A stretch of 64,000 bases of DNA from Alteromonas sp. KUL106 (GTDB taxonomy: Bacteria; Pseudomonadota; Gammaproteobacteria; Enterobacterales; Alteromonadaceae): the NCBI RefSeq assembly GCF_009811415.1, contig NZ_BLIG01000044.1, positions 27,382-91,381 of the forward strand, read 5' to 3'. Of the stretch, positions 1-9,303 are shown piece by piece. Position numbers and translations under genes: made by a program. The notes under the pieces are model-generated. The model did no database searches. It was not told where the DNA came from and saw nothing but the letters and a program-made list of their open reading frames with translations. Numbering within the stretch: position 1 is the stretch's first letter; each line of letters opens with the position of its first letter.

Positions 1-1
1 G

Positions 2-895
2 TATTTTGGCATGGCGGGCATTATTTTGGTCGTAGTCGCGTCTCTCAATTATGAGGGTGACCGAGATGCCGTTGTCGATCAGATATTCACACCCGATCCT
101 GTATTGGCACCTCAACAAGGTAAACCGGCTATTGGCAAAGCCTTTGCCCAAATGGAATCGTTAGCACCTGAAAAGTCGCCTATTTTTTTGACGGTACACG
201 AGGTGGGTGAGCCTGAGCAATTTATTGAAATTTACGCCAAAGCGCCAAATAGAATGATTTACGCAGAAGGCTATCGTTTCGATACCGCGGGGAATTATAT
301 TGGTGATGCGGGTTATGAAGACGGTGAATGGGGCAAGCAACTGGTTTGGGCTATGTATAGGCTGCACTTTGGTGACTTTTCTGGCTTAACCAGTAAATGG
401 TTCTATTTTGTGTTGGGTGTCATGCTAACAATGCTTTGTGTTTCTGGTATGGAGATTTGGCTGTCTAAAAAGGCGCATCCACCTTTAGCGAGCAGGCTTT
501 GGTATGCCGTGGTGTGGGGCAGTGTAAGTGCGCTGGCTTTAACCGCAGTGGTTGACATGTTTTTTGCGGGTTCGCTCATCGCCGTTTTCTGGTGTTTGAT
601 GTTGCTTAATTTGGCTATCACAGTGGCGGTTAAGTCACTCACAAAACCTGTATGGTTGCTCATATCTGGATTAAGTGTACTGGCCCTGTTAGTGACCTAT
701 GCTGCTGTGCACCAAGACGCCGCCCTTTCGGTTGCTTCACTACAGCTTAATATTCCCATGGCGGTTTATGTGATTTGGAGCTTTTATCGCGCCTTTTCGC
801 TAATAAAACGCGAAAAAACGTTTGGCTATCAAGATAAGGGCCATGTGAAAACCGCCATTGCTCAGCGCGTTCAGGGAAATAGCGTGAACGCATAA
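2..895 (+). CDS. PepSY-associated TM-helix membrane protein (5' end outside window)
   Basis: The reading frame is open from the window edge, so the N-terminus is missing; the methionine at base 11 is probably internal. The visible part has a hydrophobic helix at its start, an extracytoplasmic stretch of about 110 residues, then a run of hydrophobic helices (GVMLTMLCVSGMEIWL and three or four more) ending in a basic tail. This layout matches the PepSY-associated TM family, inner-membrane proteins often found with TonB receptors for iron uptake and sometimes acting as ferric-siderophore reductases. The role here is inference from the family; no reductase motif can be checked because the N-terminal half is absent. 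Confidence 0.6.
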   Translation, partial: YFGMAGIILVVVASLNYEGDRDAVVDQIFTPDPVLAPQQGKPAIGKAFAQMESLAPEKSPIFLTVHEVGEPEQFIEIYAKAPNRMIYAEGYRFDTAGNYIGDAGYEDGEWGKQLVWAMYRLHFGDFSGLTSKWFYFVLGVMLTMLCVSGMEIWLSKKAHPPLASRLWYAVVWGSVSALALTAVVDMFFAGSLIAVFWCLMLLNLAITVAVKSLTKPVWLLISGLSVLALLVTYAAVHQDAALSVASLQLNIPMAVYVIWSFYRAFSLIKREKTFGYQDKGHVKTAIAQRVQGNSVNA

Positions 896-929
896 TTGCG
901 TAGACGGCTAAGGGGCTATTGTTCGTCCC

Positions 930-1121
930 TTAGCTACGCTTCTTTCTTTTCCATGTGCCGCCATAGCTATAGCCACTGTCTGCTTTTGCCCGTTCTTGGC
1001 ACTGCTTACACACTATGCGCCAGCTGTCATCTTCACGTGCTCGAACGCGAAATTGCGTGTCAGCCTCAACACCGCAATTGTCACATGGTTTCGGAGGTCT
1101 TAGTCTACTTTTCTTACCCAC
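930..1121 (-). CDS. Small zinc-ribbon-like protein
   Basis: A 63-residue basic protein with two CxxC pairs (CDNC near residue 13 and CKQC near residue 38), as expected of a four-cysteine zinc ribbon. The basic ends (KKSRLRPPK and WKRKKRS) suggest nucleic-acid or ribosome contact. It starts at GTG, with an AGAGAGGAA ribosome-binding site about ten bases upstream. It lies about 107 bp downstream of the Coq7-like gene on the same strand. I do not recognise a named family; the zinc-ribbon call rests on the cysteine spacing alone. Confidence 0.6.
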   Translation of the reverse strand: MGKKSRLRPPKPCDNCGVEADTQFRVRAREDDSWRIVCKQCQERAKADSGYSYGGTWKRKKRS

Positions 1122-1228
1122 TTTGTAAACGTTCCTCTCTTTCTGTTATTGCCGCTTGCTCGCTAATTTTCCTAACCAGATACACCGTTTTTCTGCCGCA
1201 GCTCATTGATGCAAAATCAAATATAAAT

Positions 1229-1807
1229 CTAAATGCGTTTAGCGACAGCCACGGCAGCAGAAGAGCCTTTTTCCACGGCAATCCCCCACAATCTCATGAC
1301 TAAAGAGGGCGGGTGCGTCATTAATGATAACGCTTCATCCCTATGATGCTGCTCCTCTTCCTGACAGTGTTTAAATCGCGCTATGATGTTGCGTGGTGGA
1401 ATAGGTAATGCCGACAGTGTTTTACATTGGCTGTCGTAATGCGCGTCAACGAACTGCTCCACGCGATAAATAGTATAGAAAAACCAATTCTGACCAAATA
1501 ATCGTGGCAAAAATCCGGTAATGAACCCTGCGGCGATCCACAGTGGGAGAATAAAACTACCACGAAAGAGCGGCATTTCATTTTCAAAGATTGCCAGGTG
1601 CTGTCGCTCAGTTTTCAGGTGCTCTCGTGTAAAGCGCTTTATATCGTTATTGGTTGTAGTGATATAGAACAAGCTTGAAACAAATTCAGCAACTATTGCA
1701 CCTCGATAGATCCAAACGGCACCTGTTTCACCCGCATGACTTGCACGTAACTCTTTATCTACCTGCTTAGCATAATTGGCTTCAAGTGATTTTGCATGAA
1801 ATAGCAT
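1229..1807 (-). CDS. Coq7-like demethoxyubiquinone hydroxylase family protein
   Basis: Contains the di-iron carboxylate motifs of the Coq7 family in order: ELRASHAGETGA, EHLKTERQH, a second-half glutamate in YRVEQFVDAHY and EEEQHHRDEA. In the family these residues bind two irons and hydroxylate demethoxyubiquinone in the last steps of ubiquinone synthesis at the inner membrane. A hydrophobic hairpin (ILPLWIAAGFITGFLP) in the middle fits membrane association. The start at 1807 is preferred over the upstream ATG at 1864 because GGAG sits six bases before it. About 192 residues, shorter than enterobacterial UbiF-type enzymes but normal for Coq7. Confidence 0.8.
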   Translation of the reverse strand: MLFHAKSLEANYAKQVDKELRASHAGETGAVWIYRGAIVAEFVSSLFYITTTNNDIKRFTREHLKTERQHLAIFENEMPLFRGSFILPLWIAAGFITGFLPRLFGQNWFFYTIYRVEQFVDAHYDSQCKTLSALPIPPRNIIARFKHCQEEEQHHRDEALSLMTHPPSLVMRLWGIAVEKGSSAAVAVAKRI

Positions 1808-2030
1808 GGTGTACTCCAACAGCGTTTTACTAAAAAACGCTGAAACAGAGTATATGGATGCCATCTAACGTATTTGTAATGCTTTATCCTCTGCGTAATT
1901 TAAGCTCGATATAGAACACGCGTTATGCGCTGATTAATAGATCTCTATTAACAAACGAAAGCAGAGAAAGTCATGGTTGATTGCTATGGTAATCAAAAAT
2001 GTTAAAGACGTTTACGTTTGGAGGGCACAC

Positions 2031-3110
2031 ATGAAGATGCTTTGGGTTTTACTGTTTTTGTCCGCGGCCTATTTACTGTTTTGGCCGGTACCCATTGACC
2101 CTGTAAGCTGGAAAGCGCCCATTAATAATGGATACCAGGGCCCCTTCGCTGAAAACACGGGTTTATCCGACCTTGTCTTAATAGATTTAAAAGGGGAAGA
2201 GGGGCCAGAGGATTTCGCGATAAGCAAAGATGGAACCATTGCTACAGCCACACATTCTGGTGCTGTGCTACTGATGAAAAATGGTGGTACAACATTCACG
2301 CCATGGATTAATACTCACGGTCGCCCACTTGGCCTTGAGTATGACAATAACGGAAATCTACTCATCGCTGATGCCCATCGAGGGTTATTAATCGCAAACC
2401 CTAACGGCGAGTTAAAAGTGCTGATTGACGAAGTAGCGCGCACAGAAATCGTGTACGCCGATGACGTAGATGTGGCTAACAATGGCAAAGTGTACTTTAC
2501 CGACGCGACCATGAAATTCGCGGCCAGAGAGTACGGCGGAACACTTCAGGCCAGTCTGCTTGAAATTTTAGAGCATAAGGGCAACGGCAGGCTTATTGAG
2601 TACGACCCCGCGCTTAAAACCGGTAAAGTGTTATTAGATGGGATGGTGTTTGCTAACGGGGTAGCAATAAGCCATGACCAGCGGTCGGTGCTAGTGAACG
2701 AAACGGGAAAGTACCGCGTGTTGCGTTATTGGTTGGAAGGCCCCCGGCAGGGAAAAGTAGATGTGGTCATCGATAATTTACCTGGATTTCCTGACAATAT
2801 CAGTCAGGCTGTAAATGGCGGCTATTACCTAGGCCTAGCTTCTCCGCGTTCGGCACCGGTTGATGCGCTATCTGAAAGACCTTTTGTTCGCAAAGTGGTA
2901 CAGCGGCTGCCATCTTTTTTACGCCCACAAGCTACTGCTTATGGACACCTTGTAAAAATAAGTGAAGATGGAGAAGTACTTGAATCGTACCAAGATCCAA
3001 GCGGGGCTTACCCTTTTGTAACGGGAGCCTTAGAAACAGAGCGCGGTGTGTTTGTAAGTAGTTTAATAGCGCCTTCCGTAGGTGTTCTTATCTTTGATAA
3101 AACTCAGTAG
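2031..3110 (+). CDS. SMP-30/strictosidine-synthase-like beta-propeller protein
   Basis: A single N-terminal hydrophobic helix (MLWVLLFLSAAYLLFW) anchors a predicted six-bladed propeller. Blade-like repeats include PEDFAISKDGTIATATHSG, GRPLGLEYDNNGNLLIADA, YADDVDVANNGKVYFTDA and FANGVAISHDQRSVLVNE, the pattern of strictosidine-synthase-like and gluconolactonase-like esterases. Members hydrolyse lactones or phosphotriesters in the periplasm; the substrate here cannot be read from sequence. The start is set at 2031 because GGAGG lies at the right distance and an upstream in-frame methionine has no such site. No operon partner; the next gene begins 240 bp later. Confidence 0.75.
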   Translation: MKMLWVLLFLSAAYLLFWPVPIDPVSWKAPINNGYQGPFAENTGLSDLVLIDLKGEEGPEDFAISKDGTIATATHSGAVLLMKNGGTTFTPWINTHGRPLGLEYDNNGNLLIADAHRGLLIANPNGELKVLIDEVARTEIVYADDVDVANNGKVYFTDATMKFAAREYGGTLQASLLEILEHKGNGRLIEYDPALKTGKVLLDGMVFANGVAISHDQRSVLVNETGKYRVLRYWLEGPRQGKVDVVIDNLPGFPDNISQAVNGGYYLGLASPRSAPVDALSERPFVRKVVQRLPSFLRPQATAYGHLVKISEDGEVLESYQDPSGAYPFVTGALETERGVFVSSLIAPSVGVLIFDKTQ

Positions 3111-3354
3111 GGTGGTGACATTGCTTGTACTGATATCGCTAGCACTTAAGTCGCTGGCTGGCACGGAGTAACAGAGGAAATGTGGTTAAATTTAGACAAT
3201 ATTTAAACTTTTTTTACGTAATCACACTTATAGATATAGGTAACTATCAACTATGCTAACGTACAGTAAAGTCATAGTGCGTAGAGTAAATTACAGTATA
3301 AATGTCGACACATTCTACTTTCAGGGTCAGTCGTGATTGAAGGACACATAAAAA

Positions 3355-5013
3355 ATGATGAAAGCGTATAGGTATTCTTCTGTTGCACTTGCGGTCACGA
3401 TATTGCTTCTCACAGGGTGTGGAGGTAGTAGTGGTTCATCTGACCCTTCTCCCGTGATAACTACTCCGACGACACCAGCAACATCTGCTCCTGAGTGGGA
3501 GGCCGGTGTTTATGAGCCACAATCCCAGTTCATCGCAAAGTGTGAAACACCAAGAAGCGGTATAGACCCTTTTACTGGAGACCCCTATCCAGACACCCAA
3601 GGCACGGCAATGGATGAAAAGCTTTGGCTGCGTTCTTGGACTAACGATACCTACCTTTGGTACGACGAAGTAGATGATAACGACCCTGAGAGTTTTTCAG
3701 TATTGGCATACTTCGACCAGCTAAAAACCAATGAACTAACGCCAAGCGGCACGCCCAAAGATAATTTCCACTTTTCACAAGATACCGCTGACTATAATGA
3801 GCTATCTCAGTCCGGCATATCATCGGGCTTCGGGTTGAGTTGGGAATTCGGCTCAACCACGGTACCAAGAGAGCTTATTGTCCGATTTACAGAGCCTGGC
3901 TCACCTGCCGCGTTAGCGAACGTACCTCGCGGCGCAAAAGTCGTAGGCATTAACGGCGTTGATTTTGTTAATGACAACACCCAGCAAGGTGTTGATACCA
4001 TCAACGACGGCCTTTTTCCCGATGATGCCGGAACCACCACAAACTTTAGGTTCGAACTAATTGACGGTACCACACTGTCCGTTGATATAACCTCAGATGA
4101 TATCAGTGTAAGGCCCGTGCAAAACGTTAAGGTGCTAGATACCGAAAACGGTAAAGCGGGGTACTTTCAATTCAATTCGTTTATCGTTACCGCGCAAGAG
4201 GACTTGATTGACGCGTTCGATAGGTTTGTCGAGGAAAACGTGACAGAGTTATTCATGGATTTGCGGTACAACGGAGGTGGTCGTCTGGCGTTAGCGTCAC
4301 AGCTTTCCTACATGGTAGCAGGCCCAAATCAAACGAATAATGCCATCTTCGAAACCTTGCGTTTTAACGACAAAAGCCCAACAACTAACCCGGTAACGGG
4401 GGAGACGATTCGCCCTACGCCGTTTTACAGTAACGTTATCGACTATAACGCGGGTTTGCTTACCGACACGTTACTGCCGAGCCTGTCGCTGACTCGCGTC
4501 TATGTCATTTCAACTGACGCAACGTGTTCGGCAAGTGAAGCGGTGATGAATGCGCTTCGCGGCATTGACGTAGAGGTGGTACAAATTGGCTCTACAACGT
4601 GCGGTAAATCCTATGGATTTTATCCTACAGACAACTGCGGTGAGACCTATTTCACTATTCAGTTTCAAGGGGTTAATAATAAAGGGTTTGGCGACTATGC
4701 AGATGGTTTTATGCCAACCACCACACCTAATTTTGATTTTGAACTACCAGGGTGTGAGGTTGAAGATGACTTTACAGCAAGCTTGGGCGACGTAAACGAA
4801 GGTATGCTGTCTGCCGCATTGGAATATGCAGCAACAGGTTCATGTCCTGTCATGGTGTCGGGTAACGGCACGGCACAGCTGAATGCGCTGCGCAGTAATC
4901 AAAATGCGATAACCGGTGAAAAGCTTATACCTATCGACACGCCTGACACGCGCAGGGATAACTTTGTCTTACACAATAAAATTAATCAGCCGATTATTCA
5001 GGAAGAAAAATAA
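3355..5013 (+). CDS. S41-family peptidase lipoprotein with PDZ domain
   Basis: The N-terminus is a lipoprotein signal (LLLTGCGGSS lipobox), followed by a Ser/Thr/Pro-rich linker, a tail-protease N-terminal region, a PDZ-like segment (SPAALANVPRGAKVVGINGV, about residues 180-215) and the S41 catalytic core. GKAGYFQFNSF and DLRYNGGG mark the core; the nucleophile serine is in ATCSASEAV and the general-base lysine in GKSYGFYP. The family cleaves C-terminal regions of envelope proteins. Paired cysteines in the core suggest periplasmic disulfides. The next lipoprotein gene starts on its stop codon, so the two are translationally coupled and probably act together. Confidence 0.85.
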   Translation: MMKAYRYSSVALAVTILLLTGCGGSSGSSDPSPVITTPTTPATSAPEWEAGVYEPQSQFIAKCETPRSGIDPFTGDPYPDTQGTAMDEKLWLRSWTNDTYLWYDEVDDNDPESFSVLAYFDQLKTNELTPSGTPKDNFHFSQDTADYNELSQSGISSGFGLSWEFGSTTVPRELIVRFTEPGSPAALANVPRGAKVVGINGVDFVNDNTQQGVDTINDGLFPDDAGTTTNFRFELIDGTTLSVDITSDDISVRPVQNVKVLDTENGKAGYFQFNSFIVTAQEDLIDAFDRFVEENVTELFMDLRYNGGGRLALASQLSYMVAGPNQTNNAIFETLRFNDKSPTTNPVTGETIRPTPFYSNVIDYNAGLLTDTLLPSLSLTRVYVISTDATCSASEAVMNALRGIDVEVVQIGSTTCGKSYGFYPTDNCGETYFTIQFQGVNNKGFGDYADGFMPTTTPNFDFELPGCEVEDDFTASLGDVNEGMLSAALEYAATGSCPVMVSGNGTAQLNALRSNQNAITGEKLIPIDTPDTRRDNFVLHNKINQPIIQEEK

Positions 5014-5441
5014 TGTTCCTGGTAAGCAAAATAGAGGAGCGGTTTACCGCGCTTGTCGCTATTGTTTTCATTTCGGCCTCTCTTTTATCGGTAGCGAGTT
5101 GTGCCACTAGCGGTAAGGTTCGGCTGCAAAAGGCGTTAGCAACGTCTATCAACGACAACGAAAAGCAAATTATTGAAGATACAATCAGTGATTGGTTTGG
5201 TGGTATACAAATCACTGTTGCTGCTAATGTGTTTAGCGAAGATTCGAGCATGACGATTGAACGGAGAGCAAACCTGGACAGCAGGGGGTTACCTATTGAA
5301 GGAAGGCATGATAACCCTTTGTATAGCTTCACGCTGCTTAGTAACGGGGAACAGTGCCTGCTGAGAAACGATCAGACCGATGAGTTAGCCGAGCTTGGGA
5401 ATGTTAAGTGTTATGTCACGCCAATCCGCACAGGTAATTAG
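5013..5441 (+). CDS. Small putative lipoprotein coupled to the S41 protease
   Basis: 142 residues with a hydrophobic N-terminal signal ending in a lipobox-like SVASC, then a soluble domain with no motif I recognise. Its ATG overlaps the TAA of the protease gene by one base, which argues for coupled translation and a shared role, perhaps as a membrane-anchored partner or cofactor. Two cysteines (QCLL and KCYV) near the C-terminus could form a disulfide. Function unknown. Confidence 0.6.
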   Translation: MFLVSKIEERFTALVAIVFISASLLSVASCATSGKVRLQKALATSINDNEKQIIEDTISDWFGGIQITVAANVFSEDSSMTIERRANLDSRGLPIEGRHDNPLYSFTLLSNGEQCLLRNDQTDELAELGNVKCYVTPIRTGN

Positions 5442-5526
5442 CCTAATGCTGCAGGCAAATAATGGTCTGCGAGGGGTAGATTTTTTGTAAAGAAGCGAAA
5501 GGCAATAAACAGTGACTCAAACTATG

Positions 5527-5565
5527 AAAAAACGCCCGATGTTTTATACATCGAGCGTTTCTTTT
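5527..5565. terminator. Bidirectional rho-independent terminator
   Basis: Hairpin AAACGC-CCGATG/CATCG-AGCGTTT with a short ATA-containing loop, an A-run before it and a T-run after it. It separates the converging lipoprotein gene and ygiQ and can serve both. Confidence 0.8.
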
Positions 5566-5583
5566 TTTAACGCTTGTGCGCAT

Positions 5584-7908
5584 TTATCGCTTGTGAGTAT
5601 TTGGCTGTTTTTGCGAGCGGTTACGGTTTTTGCCACTGCCATTACTTGCCTTAGGTGAGTTCGCGCCGTTTTTATGTGAGCCACTCGCCCGCTCTTGGGT
5701 GTTGCCAGTTGAGTTCGGTCGGTTCTTGCTTCCAGCGTTACCGCCTCTAGCTTTGCTATTCTTACCCTGAAACGAAGGAGGAAGCCCAGTATGTTTGGTC
5801 AGCGCGCGCTCACCGCGACGGCCTTTTTGCGCTTTCTGGCGCTTCTCATCTGCCGTTTCTGGCGGCACGAGGTGCTGAGGACCGCGGCCAATTAAGTCTT
5901 CGCGACCCATACGCTTGAGGGCCTCGCGAATTTGAGCAAAGTTTTTCGGATCGTGATAACGCAGCATCGCCTTGTGCAGTCTGCGATGAATCTCGCCTTT
6001 AGCCGACGGCACATCTTCACTGTCTTTGGTTACCTTACGAAGTGAATTTATCTCGGTGTGGTACATGGTTGTCGCCGTTGCCATTGGCGACGGATAGAAG
6101 TTCTGTACCTGGTCGAGCTTAAATTTGTTTTCTTTAAGCCAAATCGCAAGGCTTAACATGTCTTCGTCGGTGGTACCCGGGTGCGACGCAATGAAGTAAG
6201 GAATTAGGTACTGCTTTTTACCTGCTTCTTGTGAGTATTTATCAAAAAGCTCTTTGAAGCGGTAGTAACTGCCCATACCTGGTTTCATCATTTTTGAAAG
6301 CGGGCCGTCTTCGGTGTGCTCTGGAGCGATCTTTAAGTAGCCGCCCACGTGGTGAAGGGCCAGTTCTTTCACGTATTCTGGGTCTTCTACTGCTAGGTCG
6401 TAACGCACGCCTGACGCAATCAAAATCTTTTTAATTCCAGGCAATTCACGAGCACGGCGGTATAAATCAATAGTTGGCTTATGGTCCGTATCCATGTGCG
6501 CACAAATGCTAGGGTACACGCAAGAGGGGCGACGACAGGTGGCTTCCGCTTTCGGGCTCTTACAACGCAGGCGATACATGTTTGCCGTCGGGCCGCCTAA
6601 GTCTGAAATCACGCCGGTAAAGCCCGGTACGGTATCGCGTATTTGCTCAATTTCTCGAATAATAGAGTCTTCAGAACGGCTTTGGATAATACGCCCTTCG
6701 TGTTCGGTAATAGAGCAGAACGTGCAGCCGCCATAGCACCCGCGCATAATATTAATACTAAAGCGGATCATGTCGTAAGCAGGGATTTTGGCGTCGCCAT
6801 AGACAGGGTGAGGTACACGCTGATAAGGCAAGTCAAATACCGCGTCCATTTCTTCTGTTTCAAGCGGCATGGCCGGTGGATTAATCCAAATGTGCCTGTC
6901 GCCGTGGCGCTGCATCAACGCGCGCGCACAACCTGGGTTGGTTTCTTGGTGCAAAATGCGCGACGTATGGGCGTACAACACCTTGTTGTCTTTTACTGTT
7001 TCATATGCGGGAAGTTTGACGTACACGTTTTCCCAAGGTTTACGCTTTTCTTTTTCTTTCTGAGCAGGCTGAATAACTATGGGCGCAGCTTCTGGCGCCT
7101 CACTGCTTTTGGTGTCTTTATCCTGTGAGTCGCACTCTGGCTCCATTTGATAAGGACTTGGGATGGCGTCAATCTTGCCTGGTCTGTCGAGTGACGTGGA
7201 GTCGACGCCTTGCCATTCGGGCAAGGCTTCTTTAACGATAATGGCGGTGCCGCGAATATCGCGCAAGTCAGCAATATCTTCACCTGCCGCTAGGCGATGG
7301 GTTACTTCAACAAGAGGACGTTCGGCGTTACCGAAAAAGAGCATATCCGCTTTAGAGTCGAACAATACTGAGCGGCGTACTTTTTCACTCCAATAGTCAT
7401 AGTGCGCAATACGACGCAAGCTGGCTTCTATGCCACCAATAATAACAGGCACGCCTTTAAATGCTTCACGACAGCGCTGCGAATACACGGTAACCGCACG
7501 ATCAGGGCGCTTACCACCCACATTACCTGGCGTGTAGGCGTCGTCGTGACGAAGCTTTTTGTCAGACGTGTAGCGGTTAATCATGGAGTCCATGTTGCCG
7601 GCGGTTACGCCAAAATACAGGTTGGGTTTACCCAACTTCATGAAATCTTCTTTACTGGTCCAGTCTGGCTGAGAAATAATGCCAACACGAAAGCCATGAG
7701 CTTCTAGCACACGGCCAATGACTGCCATACCAAAACTTGGGTGATCCACATATGCATCGCCTGTTACCAAAATAACATCACAGCTGTCCCAGCCAAGGGC
7801 ATCCATTTCTTCCTTCGACATAGGTAGAAACGGTGCAGTACCCAAACAGTGTGGCCAATATTTAGGGTAAGAAAACAGACCGCGATCGGCCTTAATGGTG
7901 GCTTGCAT
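5584..7908 (-). CDS. ygiQ: YgiQ-family radical SAM protein
   Basis: Near full-length match to the YgiQ family as I recall it: N-terminal SYPKYWPHCLG and LGWDSCDVILVTGDAYVDHP, a B12-like Rossmann region, then the radical SAM cluster MRGCYGGCTFCSITEHEGR (CxxxCxxC) near residue 385 and a conserved C-terminal half (KIAPEHTEDGPLSKMMKPGM). The enzyme is expected to bind a 4Fe-4S cluster and S-adenosylmethionine; its reaction is not established. The last 80 residues are low-complexity and basic, as is usual in the family. A GTG nine bases upstream is an alternative start. Confidence 0.93.
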   Translation of the reverse strand: MQATIKADRGLFSYPKYWPHCLGTAPFLPMSKEEMDALGWDSCDVILVTGDAYVDHPSFGMAVIGRVLEAHGFRVGIISQPDWTSKEDFMKLGKPNLYFGVTAGNMDSMINRYTSDKKLRHDDAYTPGNVGGKRPDRAVTVYSQRCREAFKGVPVIIGGIEASLRRIAHYDYWSEKVRRSVLFDSKADMLFFGNAERPLVEVTHRLAAGEDIADLRDIRGTAIIVKEALPEWQGVDSTSLDRPGKIDAIPSPYQMEPECDSQDKDTKSSEAPEAAPIVIQPAQKEKEKRKPWENVYVKLPAYETVKDNKVLYAHTSRILHQETNPGCARALMQRHGDRHIWINPPAMPLETEEMDAVFDLPYQRVPHPVYGDAKIPAYDMIRFSINIMRGCYGGCTFCSITEHEGRIIQSRSEDSIIREIEQIRDTVPGFTGVISDLGGPTANMYRLRCKSPKAEATCRRPSCVYPSICAHMDTDHKPTIDLYRRARELPGIKKILIASGVRYDLAVEDPEYVKELALHHVGGYLKIAPEHTEDGPLSKMMKPGMGSYYRFKELFDKYSQEAGKKQYLIPYFIASHPGTTDEDMLSLAIWLKENKFKLDQVQNFYPSPMATATTMYHTEINSLRKVTKDSEDVPSAKGEIHRRLHKAMLRYHDPKNFAQIREALKRMGREDLIGRGPQHLVPPETADEKRQKAQKGRRGERALTKHTGLPPSFQGKNSKARGGNAGSKNRPNSTGNTQERASGSHKNGANSPKASNGSGKNRNRSQKQPNTHKR

Positions 7909-8134
7909 AGTAATCACATCTAGATAAATCAGGGAGTGGCTGAACTTAAATTAGGCAGAAGCTCAGAATTAGACCGTGATTATAGCAGTGTTGGCCAAGC
8001 TAAGGTATAGCACTGTCATTAAATTAAAGCGCTTTGTATACTAGGGCGTGTTAGTTAAAAAGCTGAAATACAGCGTATGTTTGTTTATGTACGCTTTAGT
8101 CAGTGTGCAAAAAATTAAGAGAATGAATAAAAAT

Positions 8135-8599
8135 ATGGCGTATTGGCTATTTAAAACAGAACCTGACGCATTTTCTATAGACGATTTGGCAAACCGCCCA
8201 GAACAAACTGAACCGTGGGATGGCGTCAGAAATTACCAAGCGCGTAACTTTTTACGAGACGGCGCGAAAGTGGGAGACAAGGTATTTATTTACCACTCTA
8301 GCTGCAAGGTAGTAGGCATTGCAGGTGTTGCCGAAGTGGTAAAAGACGGCTACCCAGACACGACACAGTTTAACACTGAATCGAAATACTACGACCCTAA
8401 ATCCAGCCCGGAAAACCCCCGTTGGTATCGCGTCGATGTAAAATTTGTTGAGAAGTTTTCCAGCGTACTGCCATTGTCTGTGATTAAAGAAATGGACGGC
8501 ATTACAGCGCTGCCTTTGGTCAAGAAGGGCGGAAGATTGTCAATTATGCCTGTTGACGAGGTCGAATGGCAGCAGCTTTATGCTGCTGCCAAGCGATAA
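8135..8599 (+). CDS. EVE-domain protein
   Basis: A 154-residue single-domain protein beginning MAYWLFKTEPDAFS, followed by WDGVRNYQARNFLRD and FIYHSSCKVVGIAGVAEV, which are hallmark EVE (PUA-like) segments. EVE domains bind modified bases in DNA or RNA; the housekeeping bacterial single-domain members are of uncertain role. The start at 8135 is chosen because homologues begin with this MxYWLFKTEP segment; the frame stays open upstream to 8048 and an ATG at 8123 is also possible. It is divergent from ygiQ across a 200-bp gap. Confidence 0.88.
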   Translation: MAYWLFKTEPDAFSIDDLANRPEQTEPWDGVRNYQARNFLRDGAKVGDKVFIYHSSCKVVGIAGVAEVVKDGYPDTTQFNTESKYYDPKSSPENPRWYRVDVKFVEKFSSVLPLSVIKEMDGITALPLVKKGGRLSIMPVDEVEWQQLYAAAKR

Positions 8600-8725
8600 G
8601 CTAAATACGGAAGCGCGCAGACTGTATCAATGTGATACCTCGATAGCGATAAATATGAGGGCTGTGGCTGCGTGCCAACCTTCTAACAGGCAATTTATCT
8701 AGCGCATCTGTCAACCAAATCATCG

Positions 8726-9136
8726 CTACTTGCCGAATGCAAATTTTGTGTCGGCATCGCGTAATAGGAAAAGCGCAAAGCACGCACCCCACATTGGCCA
8801 TGCGGCAAAGAACAGTAAGTGATTAAAGGCGTCTAGGTATTGTGGGAATGAAGAAAGCGTAGACCCACCGTGAAGAATGAAAATAAGGCCGTAGGTGTAT
8901 TTTTTCGCAAGCCCTGCTAAGAATGCCAAAACAAGGGCTAGCTGGAATGCGCCCATGACGTAAACGGCTGTTTCAGGGACGCCGCCAATGCCATAGAATT
9001 TTTCAAAAATGGCCATACCGTGAGCGGGGTTAACGAACTTATCGAGTGTCCATACAAACATAACGATAAAAATCGTGATGCGAAGAGAAAGTAGAGACCA
9101 CTGTAATCGATTTTGAATATTGGTGTTGTTTTGCAT
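8726..9136 (-). CDS. Small four-helix membrane protein, DoxX/DUF417-like
   Basis: 136 residues with four predicted membrane helices: ITIFIVMFVWTLDKFV, VYVMGAFQLALVLAFLAG, YGLIFILHGGSTLS and LLFFAAWPMWGACFALFLL. A helix-1 segment followed by NPAHGMAIFEKFYGIGG resembles DoxX-like proteins. GGAG ten bases upstream supports the start at 9136. It is divergent from the TonB receptor gene at 9304, with a shared 167-bp promoter region containing a GAACG/CGTTC palindrome. Substrate or partner unknown. Confidence 0.6.
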   Translation of the reverse strand: MQNNTNIQNRLQWSLLSLRITIFIVMFVWTLDKFVNPAHGMAIFEKFYGIGGVPETAVYVMGAFQLALVLAFLAGLAKKYTYGLIFILHGGSTLSSFPQYLDAFNHLLFFAAWPMWGACFALFLLRDADTKFAFGK

Positions 9137-9171
9137 GTAAGCTCCAAACATATAATAGTGAATGCATACTG

Positions 9172-9183
9172 GAACGACCGTTC
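9172..9183. promoter_or_regulatory. Possible repressor operator (GAACG-AC-CGTTC)
   Basis: A 12-base near-perfect palindrome with 5-base arms in the divergent promoter region between the DoxX-like gene and the TonB receptor. The form is reminiscent of TetR-family half sites. No protein is assigned. Confidence 0.25.
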
Positions 9184-9303
9184 AAGCTAAAAATTTCATT
9201 TAATACTGTGTTTTTAAATATTTTTTTGAAAATTAAATGTGCTGAAATTTTTTGTGATGCGTATCGGTCTTGTCGAATAAGAAATATAAATACGGAATTG
9301 TTA

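Noticed and set aside
896..1303. 135-residue open frame on the plus strand
   Set aside because: It lies across the small zinc-ribbon gene and the end of the Coq7-like gene in antisense, is cysteine- and histidine-rich without pattern, and has no ribosome-binding site.
6643..7128. 161-residue plus-strand frame inside ygiQ
   Set aside because: Antisense shadow of a strongly conserved coding region; no family resemblance.
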